Assembly (NCBI GenBank): GCA_934511365.1
Contig: CAKSWC010000011.1
Coordinates: 10,403-74,402 of the forward strand
Length of the DNA stretch: 64,000 bases
Direction of reading: 5' to 3'
DNA from: an uncultured Eubacteriales bacterium
Lineage (GTDB): Bacteria > Bacillota > Clostridia > Oscillospirales > Acutalibacteraceae
Shown here: positions 16,730 through 25,363 of the stretch, piece after piece
Layout: each line of letters opens with the position of its first letter
Position numbering within the stretch: position 1 is the first letter of the stretch
Notes under the pieces: model-generated
Databases searched by the model: none
What the model saw: only the letters and a program-made list of their open reading frames with translations
Told to the model about the DNA's origin: nothing
Position numbers and translations under genes: made by a program

Positions 16730-16831
16730 AAGGGCGGTTCAGTGAGACCGACAAGATGTTCATATAGATTGCGCGCCTTGCCGCGCCTTAAACTATGTCT
16801 GTCTTGCCTCTCACGGCAGGATATTTTTTTA
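16730..16831 (+). promoter_or_regulatory. PyrR-dependent pyr attenuator
   Basis: The leader contains a PyrR-binding-loop-like sequence GGTTCAGTGAGACCGACAAG (16737-16756), comparable to the TCCAGAGAGGCT consensus, and then a terminator: TCTTGCC and GGCAGGA arms with a T run at 16802-16830. In Firmicutes, UMP-bound PyrR stabilises the anti-antiterminator and lets the terminator form, lowering expression of pyrR and uraA when pyrimidines are plentiful. Confidence 0.75.
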
Positions 16832-16868
16832 TGCTTTTTTTGCCCTTTCGGTTATTATAAAGGAGTGA

Positions 16869-17402
16869 ATGAAAACGGAACCCGTTGTAATGGACGCTCT
16901 TGCAATGGACAGAGCGCTGATGCGCATTGCGCACCAGATTATTGAAAAAAACGAATCCACTGAAAATCTCTGCATCGTCGGCATCAAGCGCCGCGGCGAA
17001 CAGCTCGGAGAAATTGTTGCAAAGAACCTTGAAAAGCTCGGCGCGGCGGTCAGAACGGGCAGCCTTGATATCACTCTTTATCGAGACGATCTCTCCCAGG
17101 TTTCCGACCAGCCGACTCTCAACGCAAGCGCGGTCGATTTTGACGTTAACGGAAAAACGGTTGTTCTTGTTGACGATGTAATCTACACCGGACGGACGGC
17201 GCGTGCCGCAATAGACGCGATTCTCTCTTTCGGCCGGCCGGCGAAAATTCAGCTCGCCGTTCTTGTTGACCGCGGCCACCGCGAGCTTCCGATCCGTGCG
17301 GACTATGTTGGCAAAAATATTCCAACCTCAAGCAGTGAGGTTGTCAAGGTTTGCATTAAGCCCTATGAGGAAGATGAGTGCGTAAAAATCATTAAGTCTT
17401 GA
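16869..17402 (+). CDS. pyrR: Bifunctional pyr operon attenuator / uracil phosphoribosyltransferase
   Basis: PyrR, 177 residues. It binds pyr mRNA leaders in response to UMP and also has uracil phosphoribosyltransferase activity. The PRPP-binding motif VVLVDDVIYTGRTARAAI and the family segments IVGIKRRGEQLGEIVAK and LAVLVDRGHRELPIRADYVGKNIPTS are intact. AGGAG lies very close to ATG 16869 (about 3 bases); ATG 16890 lacks a site, so 16869 is kept. It is followed by uraA in one operon behind its own attenuator. Biosynthetic pyr genes are not present here, so this is a salvage-type unit. Confidence 0.93.
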   Translation: MKTEPVVMDALAMDRALMRIAHQIIEKNESTENLCIVGIKRRGEQLGEIVAKNLEKLGAAVRTGSLDITLYRDDLSQVSDQPTLNASAVDFDVNGKTVVLVDDVIYTGRTARAAIDAILSFGRPAKIQLAVLVDRGHRELPIRADYVGKNIPTSSSEVVKVCIKPYEEDECVKIIKS

Positions 17403-17453
17403 AGTGCGTGAAAGCGCATTTTAATAGAGAATTTTTCAGGAGGTTTGTAAAAA

Positions 17454-18875
17454 ATGAAACTCACTTACAATGTTCAGGACAAGCCGAAGTTCGGTCAGAT
17501 GATCGTTTTCGGTTTCCAACAGCTGCTTGCAATTCTTGCGGCAACAATCGCGGTACCCTCAATCATCGGTAACGGAATGAGCCAGTCTGCTGCTCTTTTC
17601 GGCGCCGGAGTCGGAACAATCGTCTATCTCCTTTTCACAAAGTTCAGAAGCCCGGTTTTCCTCGGTTCCTCGTTCGCGTTCATCGGCTCAATGTTTGCCG
17701 CTTTCGGCGGCGCCGCTTCCGCCCAGGCCGGTCACGCAGGTCTCATCATCGGTGCAGTTTTTGCAGGACTTGTTTATGTTGTCATCGCAATCGCGGTCAA
17801 GGTTGCCGGTGTCGGCTGGATTGACAAGCTCATGCCGGCCGTTGTTATCGGACCGACAGTTTCAATCATCGGCCTTTCACTCGCCGGAAACGCAGTTGGC
17901 GACCTCACACTCGGCAAGGTCATGACACAGGTCACCTCCCAGGTTATCAAGGATGGAGCCATTGTTGACGAGGTCTCCTCGGTATCCGCCGCAAGCCCCT
18001 ATGTTGCGCTCATCTGCGGTCTTGTGACCCTCTTCACCGTTGTTCTCTGCTCGGTATACGGCAAGAAGATGGCAAAGCTCATCCCGTTCATCATCGGCAT
18101 CTGCGCAGGCTATCTCACCGCAACAATCTTTACCGTTATCGGAACAAAGACCGGCAACACTGCGCTCCAGGTTATTGACTTCACGGTTTTCCACGATATG
18201 CAGTGGTTTGCAATTCCGGACTTCACCTTCCTTGAGGCTTCAAAAGGACTTTCCGCAATCAACGGACAGTATATCGCAACGGTTGCGGTTGCCTATGTTC
18301 CGGTTGCATTCGTAGTATTCGCTGAGCACATTGCAGACCACAAGAACCTCTCCTCAATCATTGAAAAAGACCTCCTTAAAGAGCCGGGTCTCCACAGAAC
18401 CCTCCTCGGAGACGGCGTTGGTTCAATGGCCGGTGCTGTTTTCGGCGGCTGCCCGAACACAACTTACGGCGAGTCGGTCGGCTGCGTTGCAATCACCGGA
18501 AACGCTTCCGTTGTAACAATCCTCACAACGGCTGTCATGTCGATTGTAATCTCCTTCTTCGGCCCGTTCGTCTCCTTCCTTGCAAGCATTCCGAACTGCG
18601 TAATGGGCGGCGTTTGCATCACTCTTTACGGCTTTATCGCGGTCAGCGGACTCAAGATGATTCAGGAAGTTGACCTTGGCGAAAACAAAAACCTCTTTGT
18701 TGTTGCGGTTATCCTTATCTGCGGAATCGGCGGACTGACCGTAAACTTCGGAAAGGTTACTCTCACCTCAATCGCCTGCGCTCTCATCCTCGGCATCATC
18801 ACAAACCTCCTTGTTTCAAAAGCAAAGGATGAAAACGCAAAGACCGAAAAGAAAGAAACTGCCAAAAAGGCTTAA
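17454..18875 (+). CDS. uraA: Uracil permease (NCS2 family)
   Basis: A 473-residue NCS2-family nucleobase:cation symporter with about fourteen hydrophobic segments. Family signatures are visible: FGFQQLLAILAATIAVPSIIG at the start, the transport-domain segments PTVSIIGLSLAGNAVGD and FAEHIADHKNLSSIIEKDLL (Glu/His residues that contact uracil), and GDGVGSMAGAVFGGCPNTTYGES. Its place behind pyrR and the PyrR attenuator fixes the substrate as uracil with good confidence. AGGAGG lies ten bases before the ATG. A strong terminator follows. Confidence 0.93.
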   Translation: MKLTYNVQDKPKFGQMIVFGFQQLLAILAATIAVPSIIGNGMSQSAALFGAGVGTIVYLLFTKFRSPVFLGSSFAFIGSMFAAFGGAASAQAGHAGLIIGAVFAGLVYVVIAIAVKVAGVGWIDKLMPAVVIGPTVSIIGLSLAGNAVGDLTLGKVMTQVTSQVIKDGAIVDEVSSVSAASPYVALICGLVTLFTVVLCSVYGKKMAKLIPFIIGICAGYLTATIFTVIGTKTGNTALQVIDFTVFHDMQWFAIPDFTFLEASKGLSAINGQYIATVAVAYVPVAFVVFAEHIADHKNLSSIIEKDLLKEPGLHRTLLGDGVGSMAGAVFGGCPNTTYGESVGCVAITGNASVVTILTTAVMSIVISFFGPFVSFLASIPNCVMGGVCITLYGFIAVSGLKMIQEVDLGENKNLFVVAVILICGIGGLTVNFGKVTLTSIACALILGIITNLLVSKAKDENAKTEKKETAKKA

Positions 18876-18899
18876 CGGAAAACGGATAAGACAATTCAA

Positions 18900-18940
18900 A
18901 ACCGCCGCCTGTCTGAACAATGACGGGCGGCGGAATTTTT
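18900..18940 (+). terminator. Terminator of pyrR-uraA
   Basis: CCGCCGCCTGTC and GACGGGCGGCGG arms followed by AATTTTT. Confidence 0.88.
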
Positions 18941-18955
18941 CGGCCTGAAAGCTCA

Positions 18956-18993
18956 AAAAAGAGCCGCTCCGAGTTTTTTCGGAACGGCTCTGC
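18956..18993 (-). terminator. Terminator of ackA
   Basis: AGAGCCG-CTCCGA / TCGGA-CGGCTCT stem; on the minus strand it is followed by six Ts, 17 bases after the ackA stop. Confidence 0.85.
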
Positions 18994-19009
18994 TTTGTTA
19001 TATGTATAA

Positions 19010-20269
19010 TTATTTCACGGCGATATCGTAGGTATCCTTGGCAATCATGAGTTCCTCGTCAGTCGGAAGAACAAGGAGCTTAAGAGCCGAGTCCTCGGTG
19101 GAAATTTCAATTTCCTCGCCTCTGACGTGGTTTGCTTCCTCGTCAACCTTTGTTCCGAGGAAAGCGAGCTTTTCGGCAACTCTTGTGCGGTAGTGCGGGT
19201 TGTTTTCACCAATTCCGCCGGTAAAGACGACTGCGTCAACACCGCCCATTGCAGCGGCAAAACCGCCGATGTATTTTGTGAGCTGATGGCAGAACATTGC
19301 CTCAACAAGCATGGCGCGCTTGTCGCCGTTTTTCGCTCTGTTTTCAATCGTTCTGTTGTCGCTGGTGGCCTCGTTGTTTTCGTCGTCTGAGGTCAGGCCG
19401 AGCATACCGGACTTTTTGTTGAGGAGAACGTCAATGTCCTTTCCGGAAAGGCCCTCTTTCTCCATAATGAACGGAATGATTGCCGGGTCAATGGAGCCGG
19501 AGCGGGTACCCATCATGATTCCCTCAAGCGGAGTGAGGCCCATCGTTGTGTCAAAACACTTTCCGCCCTTGATTGCAGAGATTGAGGAACCGTTGCCGAG
19601 GTGGCAGGTGACAATTCTGAGCGTTTTTTCGTCATACTTTCCGGGGTACTTTTTCTGAAGGAAGTCAGCGGTTCTCAGTGCAATATATCTGTGGCTTGTG
19701 CCGTGGAAGCCGTAGCGGCGGATTCCGTATTCCTTGTAGTATTTATAGGGGAGGGCATACATATATGCTTCCTCGGGAATGGTCTGGTGGAAAGCGGTGT
19801 CAAAAACGGCAACCTGCGGAATGCCTTTCATAATTTTTTCACAGACCTCAATACCCATGAGGTTCGCCGGGTTGTGGAGAGGACCGAGGGGGATGCACTC
19901 CCTAATTGCGTCCTTAACCTTTTCGTCAACAAGAACACTGCCGCTGAACTTTTCGCCGCCGTGGAGAACTCTGTGGCCAACCGCGGCAATCTCGCCCATT
20001 GATTCAAGCACACCGAATTCTTTTCCGGTGAGGGTTTCAATGAGGGTGTTGATGGCGTCTGCGTGAGTTGCGCCTGGCTCAAGGGAAAGCTTGTCAATGA
20101 CCTTGACAAGTTTTCCGCTTTCATTGGGAAGTTTGTGGGTGAAAGTTGGGAGGGGAGTTGTGAGCTGTTCAAAAATACCGTTCGCAAGAACCTTTTCCTC
20201 CGGCATGAGAAAAACGGTATATTTGAGTGAGGAGCTGCCTGCGTTGACAATCAATTCTTTAACGCTCAT
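19010..20269 (-). CDS. ackA: Acetate kinase
   Basis: Acetate kinase, 419 residues, interconverting acetyl phosphate + ADP and acetate + ATP, the main fermentative ATP-yielding step. ASKHA-fold motifs are present: LIVNAGSSSLKYTV at the N-terminus, GHRVLHGGEKF, VFDTAFHQTIPEEAYMYALPY, RRYGFHGTSHRYIA, HLGNGSSISAIKGGKCFDTTMG, GTRSGSIDPAI and VFTGGIGENN. The ATG at 20269 is chosen because AAAGG is 12 bases upstream and the family starts directly before this motif; the TTG at 20281 touches that site. No pta gene is adjacent. It has its own extended -10 promoter and terminator. Confidence 0.96.
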   Translation of the reverse strand: MSVKELIVNAGSSSLKYTVFLMPEEKVLANGIFEQLTTPLPTFTHKLPNESGKLVKVIDKLSLEPGATHADAINTLIETLTGKEFGVLESMGEIAAVGHRVLHGGEKFSGSVLVDEKVKDAIRECIPLGPLHNPANLMGIEVCEKIMKGIPQVAVFDTAFHQTIPEEAYMYALPYKYYKEYGIRRYGFHGTSHRYIALRTADFLQKKYPGKYDEKTLRIVTCHLGNGSSISAIKGGKCFDTTMGLTPLEGIMMGTRSGSIDPAIIPFIMEKEGLSGKDIDVLLNKKSGMLGLTSDDENNEATSDNRTIENRAKNGDKRAMLVEAMFCHQLTKYIGGFAAAMGGVDAVVFTGGIGENNPHYRTRVAEKLAFLGTKVDEEANHVRGEEIEISTEDSALKLLVLPTDEELMIAKDTYDIAVK

Positions 20270-20340
20270 ATTATGTAACAACCTTTCGTTTTTGAAAAAT
20301 CAGTCGGCGGCGGAACGACCGTCGTCGGCACGCTGTTTTT

Positions 20341-20370
20341 ATTATAGCATATCAAATCCGTTCTTGTCCA
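20341..20370 (-). promoter_or_regulatory. Promoter of ackA
   Basis: Minus strand TGGACA, 18 bases ending TGC, TATAAT (extended -10), about 70 bases upstream of the ackA ATG. Confidence 0.68.
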
Positions 20371-20552
20371 CAATTTTTTATATTTTTGCAATGTGCTGTC
20401 TTTTTGGCTCGGACGCATTTTAAGCGAAAAATCAACATCTTTGTTTAAACTGACAAAAAGACGGGGCGGAGATTGTGCAAGGTGTCCGTATTTAGCATTT
20501 TCAAGAGCAATCTTCACCAAAAAGGGGCAAAAATTGTTGGTTAATAAGGCCA

Positions 20553-20581
20553 TTGATTTAAATGCGTTATCAGGCTATAAT
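20553..20581 (+). promoter_or_regulatory. Promoter in the ackA-EEP gene gap
   Basis: TTGATT, 17 bases, TATAAT. It directs a transcript towards the hairpin at 20652-20688 and the secreted EEP gene. Confidence 0.6.
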
Positions 20582-20651
20582 ATTAAACAGAAATCAGCGA
20601 TAATTTAACGCATTACTTTCGGAGAATGCTTTTAAAAAGAGAAATACGAAA

Positions 20652-20696
20652 ACCCGAGACAGACTTTTTAAAAGCCTGTCTCGCTTGCTTTTTATT
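20652..20696 (+). terminator. Hairpin/terminator upstream of EEP gene
   Basis: CGAGACAGACTTTT / AAAAGCCTGTCTCG stem followed by CTTGCTTTTTATT. It lies between the promoter at 20553-20581 and the ATG at 20737, so it either ends a short RNA of about 100 bases or acts as a leader attenuator. Confidence 0.6.
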
Positions 20697-20736
20697 GCGC
20701 GAATTCTTAAAAACCTTTTAAGGAGAGACTGTTATC

Positions 20737-21789
20737 ATGAAAAAAACAAGAAGCATCCTTGCAATTTTCCTTTCCTTTGTTCTTTTGCTTTCCGCGCTTT
20801 GTGTTCCGGCTTTTGCGGCGGAAAAAAAGACTGTTTCCCTGCTCAACTATAATGTTGCCGGCCTTCCGGATTTTAAGAGGCTTATCGGAAAGGGAGACAA
20901 GGACGTTCCCCAAAACCAGAAGAATATCGGAAAAATTCTCAACAGCCGCAGCTATGACATTGTTGCTGTTCAGGAGGATTTTGGCTATCACTCAAAGCTT
21001 GTCGGTGAGCTTTCCGCTTATGGAAACAGAACTCAACACACCGGCTCAATCCCCGGCGGCGACGGAATGAACATATATTCAAAGTTCCCGGTTTACAACG
21101 AATCAAGAGTGACGTGGAACAAGGCCTACGGCGTTTTTGACAACGGCGCGGATGAGATGACGCCCAAGGGTATTCTCTACTGTGTTATTGACCTTGGAGA
21201 CGGCGTTTTGGTTGATTTTTATGACATTCACGCCGATGCATACGGCGACAAAGGCTCCAAGGAAGCAAGACGCGACAACTTCAAACAGCTTGCAGAACTC
21301 ATCAATTCCAAGGGTACCGACCGCCCCGTTATCGTTACGGGAGACTTCAATGTCTATTTCAATATGAAAGACGATGACGGCCTGAAAGAGTATATGCTTG
21401 ACGCCTGCTCGTTTAAAGAGGCATGGGTTGAGCTTCACAACAAGGGAGACTACTATGACTTTTCAGCGTTCCGCGGAAGCGGAGAAGCTTGGGGAAACTG
21501 GGATTCCGCCGAAAAGTTTTTCTATCGTGACGGCGGCGGAGTGAGCCTTGTTCCGCTCAAGAGCGAGTATGAATTCCTCTATGCACCGGACGGAACCAAT
21601 CTTTCCGACCATGCATCGCTCAGTGCTGTTTTTGAGGTTGTTAAAACGGAAAACTTTAAGGAAAGCGACATTTCGCTCTCTGTCACCTCAAGAAACGAGC
21701 TCGATTCATTCATCAAAAGAGTGTTCCTCATCCTCACCGATCTTTTCAAAGCGTTTTCGCATCTCGGCGAGTTGAAAAATGTTCTTTAA
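20737..21789 (+). CDS. Secreted endonuclease/exonuclease/phosphatase-fold hydrolase
   Basis: A 350-residue exported protein with a signal peptide ending AFA-A (about residue 28) and an EEP (DNase I/sphingomyelinase-like) domain. Catalytic-type motifs: SLLNYNVAGLPD, DIVAVQED (metal-binding Glu), FYDIHADA (His), VIVTGDFNVY (the GDFN signature) and NLSDHASLSAVF (SDH). Lacking DNA-repair neighbours and being secreted, it may cleave phosphodiesters in lipids or nucleic acids outside the cell. A C-terminal helical tail (about 310-350) is not part of the fold. AAGGAGAG is upstream of the ATG. Confidence 0.82.
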   Translation: MKKTRSILAIFLSFVLLLSALCVPAFAAEKKTVSLLNYNVAGLPDFKRLIGKGDKDVPQNQKNIGKILNSRSYDIVAVQEDFGYHSKLVGELSAYGNRTQHTGSIPGGDGMNIYSKFPVYNESRVTWNKAYGVFDNGADEMTPKGILYCVIDLGDGVLVDFYDIHADAYGDKGSKEARRDNFKQLAELINSKGTDRPVIVTGDFNVYFNMKDDDGLKEYMLDACSFKEAWVELHNKGDYYDFSAFRGSGEAWGNWDSAEKFFYRDGGGVSLVPLKSEYEFLYAPDGTNLSDHASLSAVFEVVKTENFKESDISLSVTSRNELDSFIKRVFLILTDLFKAFSHLGELKNVL

Positions 21790-21805
21790 CAAACAAAAAA
21801 TAAAA

Positions 21806-21840
21806 ATGGGCTGTCCGTGCGGACAGCCCCCTTTTATTTG
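21806..21840. terminator. Terminator of EEP gene
   Basis: GGGCTGTCC-GTGC-GGACAGCCC followed by CTTTTATTT, between the convergent EEP and rlmH genes. Confidence 0.85.
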
Positions 21841-22316
21841 TGGTACTTTGTTTTGCTTTCAATCTGAAATGCGCGGTAGATCTGCTCAAGCAGCATCACG
21901 CGGAAAAGCTGGTGGGGAAAGGTCATCCGGCTCACGGAAAGGCGAAAAAGGCTTTTTTCCTTGACGAGCGGCGAAAGGCCGAACGAACCGCCAATGACGA
22001 ACGCAATTTTTCCCGTGCCCTGCGCGGCGAGGGTAAACATCTTTTTTGAAAGTTCTTCAGAGGAAAGTTCTTTTCCCTCAATGCACATTGAAAAAACCGC
22101 GGCGCGCTCCGGAATTTTTTCAAGAATCCTTTTCCCCTCGGCTGCGAGTGCGCAGTCAATCTCTTTTTGAGACGGGGCATCGGAGAGCTTTTCGGCCGGA
22201 AGTTCAACAACACAGAGCTTGCAAAGCGAGGAAAGGCGCTTTTTGTATTCCTCTGCGGCATCGCGCAAAAATTTTTCCTTGAGCTTTCCGATGCAGATTA
22301 CGGTGACTTCAAGCAT
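21834..22316 (-). CDS. rlmH: 23S rRNA (pseudouridine1915-N3)-methyltransferase
   Basis: RlmH, 160 residues, a SPOUT methyltransferase that methylates pseudouridine 1915 in helix 69 of 23S rRNA in assembled ribosomes. Family features: ICIGKLKEKFLRDAAEEYKKRLS start, FVIGGSFGLSP (SAM-binding trefoil knot) and the C-terminal SVSRMTFPHQLFRVMLLEQIYRAFQI plus KYHK end. It lies four bases after the yycJ-like gene, with which it is co-transcribed, a common Firmicutes order. Confidence 0.95.
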   Translation of the reverse strand: MLEVTVICIGKLKEKFLRDAAEEYKKRLSSLCKLCVVELPAEKLSDAPSQKEIDCALAAEGKRILEKIPERAAVFSMCIEGKELSSEELSKKMFTLAAQGTGKIAFVIGGSFGLSPLVKEKSLFRLSVSRMTFPHQLFRVMLLEQIYRAFQIESKTKYHK

Positions 22317-22320
22317 TTTT

Positions 22321-23112
22321 TCAAAACCTCACAATATCTTCGGTGTTTTCCTTGGGGTTGACCGTGAGAATATAGTCCGTTCCGATTTCCGCTCCGCTTT
22401 CCGAAATGGTGCAAAGGCTTGTCTGATAGGCGAGAGCCGGAAGGTTGTTTTCCGTGCTCAGATGGCCGAGAAAAAGGCGCGTTGTTCCGCGTTCAACAAG
22501 GTCGCGCGCAACGCTGGCGCAATTTTCGTTTGAAAGGTGGCCTCTGTCGGAAAGAATGCGCCGCTTGAGATAATACGGATACGGTCCGTTTTGGAGCATT
22601 CCGACATCATGGTTCGACTCAAGCATAACAAGGTCGCAGCCAAGAATTCCGCAAAGGACTTCATTGGTAACGGTTCCGATGTCTGTTGCAACAGCGGCCG
22701 TTCTTCCGTCCGGAAATTCAATTCTGAATCCGCAGCTTTCGTTGCTGTCGTGCGGCGTTTTGAAAGCTTTAACAAGAAGGTCGCCAACTTCCTCTCCGTT
22801 TCCGGAAAGCTCAAAAACGGGGAATTTTCCGGAAAGGACGCCGGCGTCCTCCATTCCGCGCAGCGTTCCGGTCGTTGCAAAAACAGGGATTTTAAAGCTT
22901 GATGCAAGAACACGGAGGCCTTTGATGTGGTCGCTGTGTTCGTGGGTAACAAAGATTGCGGAAATTGAAGCCGGGTCAATTTCTCTTGAAATCAGCGCTT
23001 CCTTAATCCTTTTTGCGCTGACTCCGGCGTCAATAAGAATTCCGGTTTTTGAAGAGCCTATGTAGGTCGCATTCCCCGAAGAGGAGGAAAAGAGCGAGCA
23101 GAATCTTGCCAA
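22321..23112 (-). CDS. MBL-fold metallohydrolase, YycJ/WalJ-like
   Basis: A 263-residue metallo-beta-lactamase-fold protein of the YycJ (WalJ) group. Metal-binding motif FVTHEHSDHIKGL, plus TPHDSNESCGF, ATDIGTVTNEV, LESNHDVGML and FLGHLSTENN supply the other histidine/aspartate ligands. The N-terminal CSLFSSSSGNATYIGS is a family signature. YycJ-type proteins are linked with 5'-3' exonuclease activity and cell-wall/DNA repair processes, though the exact substrate here is inferred. The start is TTG 23112 with AAAGGA upstream. Operon with rlmH. Confidence 0.88.
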   Translation of the reverse strand: MARFCSLFSSSSGNATYIGSSKTGILIDAGVSAKRIKEALISREIDPASISAIFVTHEHSDHIKGLRVLASSFKIPVFATTGTLRGMEDAGVLSGKFPVFELSGNGEEVGDLLVKAFKTPHDSNESCGFRIEFPDGRTAAVATDIGTVTNEVLCGILGCDLVMLESNHDVGMLQNGPYPYYLKRRILSDRGHLSNENCASVARDLVERGTTRLFLGHLSTENNLPALAYQTSLCTISESGAEIGTDYILTVNPKENTEDIVRF

Positions 23113-23174
23113 AATTTATCATTCCTTTAAAGCTGTTTAAATGGAAAAAGGAGCCGAAGCTCCTTCTTGCTTTT

Positions 23175-24467
23175 TTAACCGGCGGCGTTCACTTTGCTGT
23201 CATCGTCAAGAAAGGTTTTTCTTTCGATGTCGGCGCCGAGGGCTTTGAATTTTTCAACATAATCTTCATAGCCGCGGTCAATGTAGATTATGTCCTCAAC
23301 CTCGGTAACACCGCGCGCAACAAGACCGGCAATGACCATTGCCGCGCCGGCACGCAGGTCGTCCGCTTTGACGGGTGCGCCGGAAAGATACTCAACGCCC
23401 TGGAAAACGGCAATCGTGCCGTTGACCTGGATGTTCGCGCCCATTCTCACAAGCTGGTCAACATATTTGAAGCGGTTGTCCCAAACGCCTTCGGAAACAA
23501 CGCTTGTTCCGTTGGCAACGGAGAGGATAACGCTCATTTGCGGCTGCATATCGGTCGGAAAACCGGGGTGCGGCATTGTTTTGATGTTGCACTTTTTGAA
23601 GTTTCCGTCCGATTCAACGCGGATGGAATCGTCATATTCCGTGACCTTTGCGCCGCACTCAATGAGTTTTGCGGTGATTGATTCAAGGTGCTTTGGAATA
23701 ACATTTTTAATGAGGACATTTCCTGCGGTGGCTGCTGCGGCAACCATATAGGTTCCGGCTTCAATCTGGTCGGGAATGATTGAGTATGTGCAGCCGTGGA
23801 GCGAGGATACGCCGTGAATTTTGATAACATCGGTGCCCGCGCCGCGGACATCGGCGCCCATTGCGTTAAGGAAGTTTGCAAGGTCAACAATGTGCGGCTC
23901 CTTTGCGGCGTTTTCAATTATAGTCAGCCCTCTTGCCTTAACGGCGGCGAGCATGACGTTAATCGTTGCGCCAACGGAAACTTTGTCCATATAGACAAGA
24001 CTTCCGGTCAAACGGTCGGCATAGGCGTTGATCATTGCGTTTTCAACAACGGTTGCCGTTGCGCCGAGGAGTTCAAAACCTTTGATATGAAGGTCAATCG
24101 GGCGGACGCCGAAGTTGCAGCCTCCGGGGAGGGCAACCTTGGCTCTGCCATATCTTCCGAGCAGCGCACCGATGAGATAATATGAAGCGCGCAGCTTTTT
24201 TGTCATTTCATGGGGAACGATGTATGAGTTGACGTGGCGCGTATCAATCTCAATGGTGTGCTTGTTGATATACTTCACCGAAGCGCCCATATTGCTGAGA
24301 ATTTTGACCATGCAGCTGACATCGCTGATGTTGGGAATATTTTCAATGCGGCAGACGTCCTGCGCAAGCAGTGTTGCGGGAATAATAGCAACGGCGGCAT
24401 TTTTTGCGCCGCTGATATCAACCGAGCCGCAAAGCCTGTTGCCGCCCTTTATTATAAGTTTTTCCAA
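23175..24467 (-). CDS. murA: UDP-N-acetylglucosamine 1-carboxyvinyltransferase
   Basis: MurA, 430 residues, cytosolic EPSP-synthase-like enzyme that transfers enolpyruvate from PEP to UDP-GlcNAc in the first committed step of peptidoglycan synthesis. The catalytic cysteine is present in LPGGCNFGVRPIDLH, so the enzyme should be of the fosfomycin-sensitive Cys type. Other blocks: GGNRLCGSVDISGAKNAA start, TGFPTDMQPQ-like PGFPTDMQPQMSVIL, and DDLRAGAAMVIAGLVARG near the C-terminus. TTG start at 24467 with AGAGGAGA six bases upstream. Monocistronic with a long leader. Confidence 0.96.
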   Translation of the reverse strand: MEKLIIKGGNRLCGSVDISGAKNAAVAIIPATLLAQDVCRIENIPNISDVSCMVKILSNMGASVKYINKHTIEIDTRHVNSYIVPHEMTKKLRASYYLIGALLGRYGRAKVALPGGCNFGVRPIDLHIKGFELLGATATVVENAMINAYADRLTGSLVYMDKVSVGATINVMLAAVKARGLTIIENAAKEPHIVDLANFLNAMGADVRGAGTDVIKIHGVSSLHGCTYSIIPDQIEAGTYMVAAAATAGNVLIKNVIPKHLESITAKLIECGAKVTEYDDSIRVESDGNFKKCNIKTMPHPGFPTDMQPQMSVILSVANGTSVVSEGVWDNRFKYVDQLVRMGANIQVNGTIAVFQGVEYLSGAPVKADDLRAGAAMVIAGLVARGVTEVEDIIYIDRGYEDYVEKFKALGADIERKTFLDDDSKVNAAG

Positions 24468-24879
24468 AACAGTTCTCCTCTTTTCACCGCGCGCGGCGGT
24501 AGTAGCTTAAAAAGCGGCCTCAAAAAGGCGCAGCCTTTTATATACGCGACCCGTCCGTTAAAATCATTTCAAAAGCGGCGGCCGCACCGAATATATTGAC
24601 CCGGCTTTGAAAAAAGGTTCAACCGTCAGCCGGGGATGGAAGTCTTTTAAACCAAGTTATTATAACACTCCGCGGCCTAAAAATAAAGACTTTTTCAACA
24701 TTTTGTTAAAAACAGACAAAAACAGTCTGACATTTTAATAATTTTGTATGGCTTGTGTTTTTTTTCGGCGGAATGTTTTTTCGTCGCTATTATTATTTGT
24801 TCTCTCCCAAGATAAAAACGATGAAATTTAAGTAACAGCTGAGACTAATTGAGAGCTCAGATATTAAAAAAAAGAAAAA
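24468..24879. other. Intergenic: murA leader
   Basis: About 410 bases without a gene. On the minus strand a TATAAT (24659-24664) with a weak -35 could start murA, giving a leader of about 190 bases with GC-rich potential stems (GCGGCCGCCGC, AAAAGGC/GCCTTTTT). The A/T-rich part (24690-24870) shows nothing clear. Confidence 0.4.
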
Positions 24880-25197
24880 TCAGTCAATTTTTTCAATGTT
24901 TTTCATAACGACCTTTCCGAGCATCGGAATTTTCATGAATGACTTTACGCGGCCGTTTTCTTCAAAGGTAATTTTTGTTTCAACCGTTTTGTTTTTCATC
25001 ACGGAGATTGAGCCTGTTCCGACAAGCGAGTTGTTTTCCTCGTGAATTTCGTCAAAAACAATTTTGACTTTGTCCATAGGCTCCGGAAGGCGGATGTCAA
25101 CGCGGTACTCCTTTCCGTCGTGAGCAATGTTAAAAAAGACGGTGCCTTTGAGGACTATTGTTGAAATTTCACCTTTCCATTTTCCGATACCGAGCAT
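24880..25197 (-). CDS. Conserved hypothetical protein, 105 aa
   Basis: A 105-residue cytosolic protein of unknown family, predicted mostly beta-strand: GIGKWKGEISTIVLKGTVFF, DIRLPEPMDKVKIVFDEI, SLVGTGSISVMKNKTVETKITFEENGRV. The pattern resembles small ligand- or lipid-binding beta-barrel proteins, but no family can be named. The ribosome site GAAAGGAG lies eight bases before the ATG. Transcribed alone, divergent from the alpha/beta hydrolase gene. Confidence 0.65.
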   Translation of the reverse strand: MLGIGKWKGEISTIVLKGTVFFNIAHDGKEYRVDIRLPEPMDKVKIVFDEIHEENNSLVGTGSISVMKNKTVETKITFEENGRVKSFMKIPMLGKVVMKNIEKID

Positions 25198-25289
25198 AGC
25201 TTCATTCTCCTTTCTTTTTCCGGGTTTGATTATAATATTTTTTGTACCCTCCGGTCAAGAGGAAAAACCGGACGGTAACAAAACTGTTA

Positions 25290-25318
25290 TTGACTTTGAC
25301 TGCTTTTGCGGCTATACT
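25290..25318 (+). promoter_or_regulatory. Promoter of alpha/beta hydrolase gene
   Basis: TTGACT, 17 bases, TATACT; 45 bases before the ATG at 25364. Confidence 0.72.
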
Positions 25319-25363
25319 TTAAATATCCGTTCAGACTATTAATTTTAAGGAGGAAAGCGAACA

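Noticed and set aside
23049..23681. Long plus-strand open frame opposite murA and yycJ
   Set aside because: It mirrors codon periodicity of two well-supported minus-strand genes, has no ribosome site and no recognisable domain.
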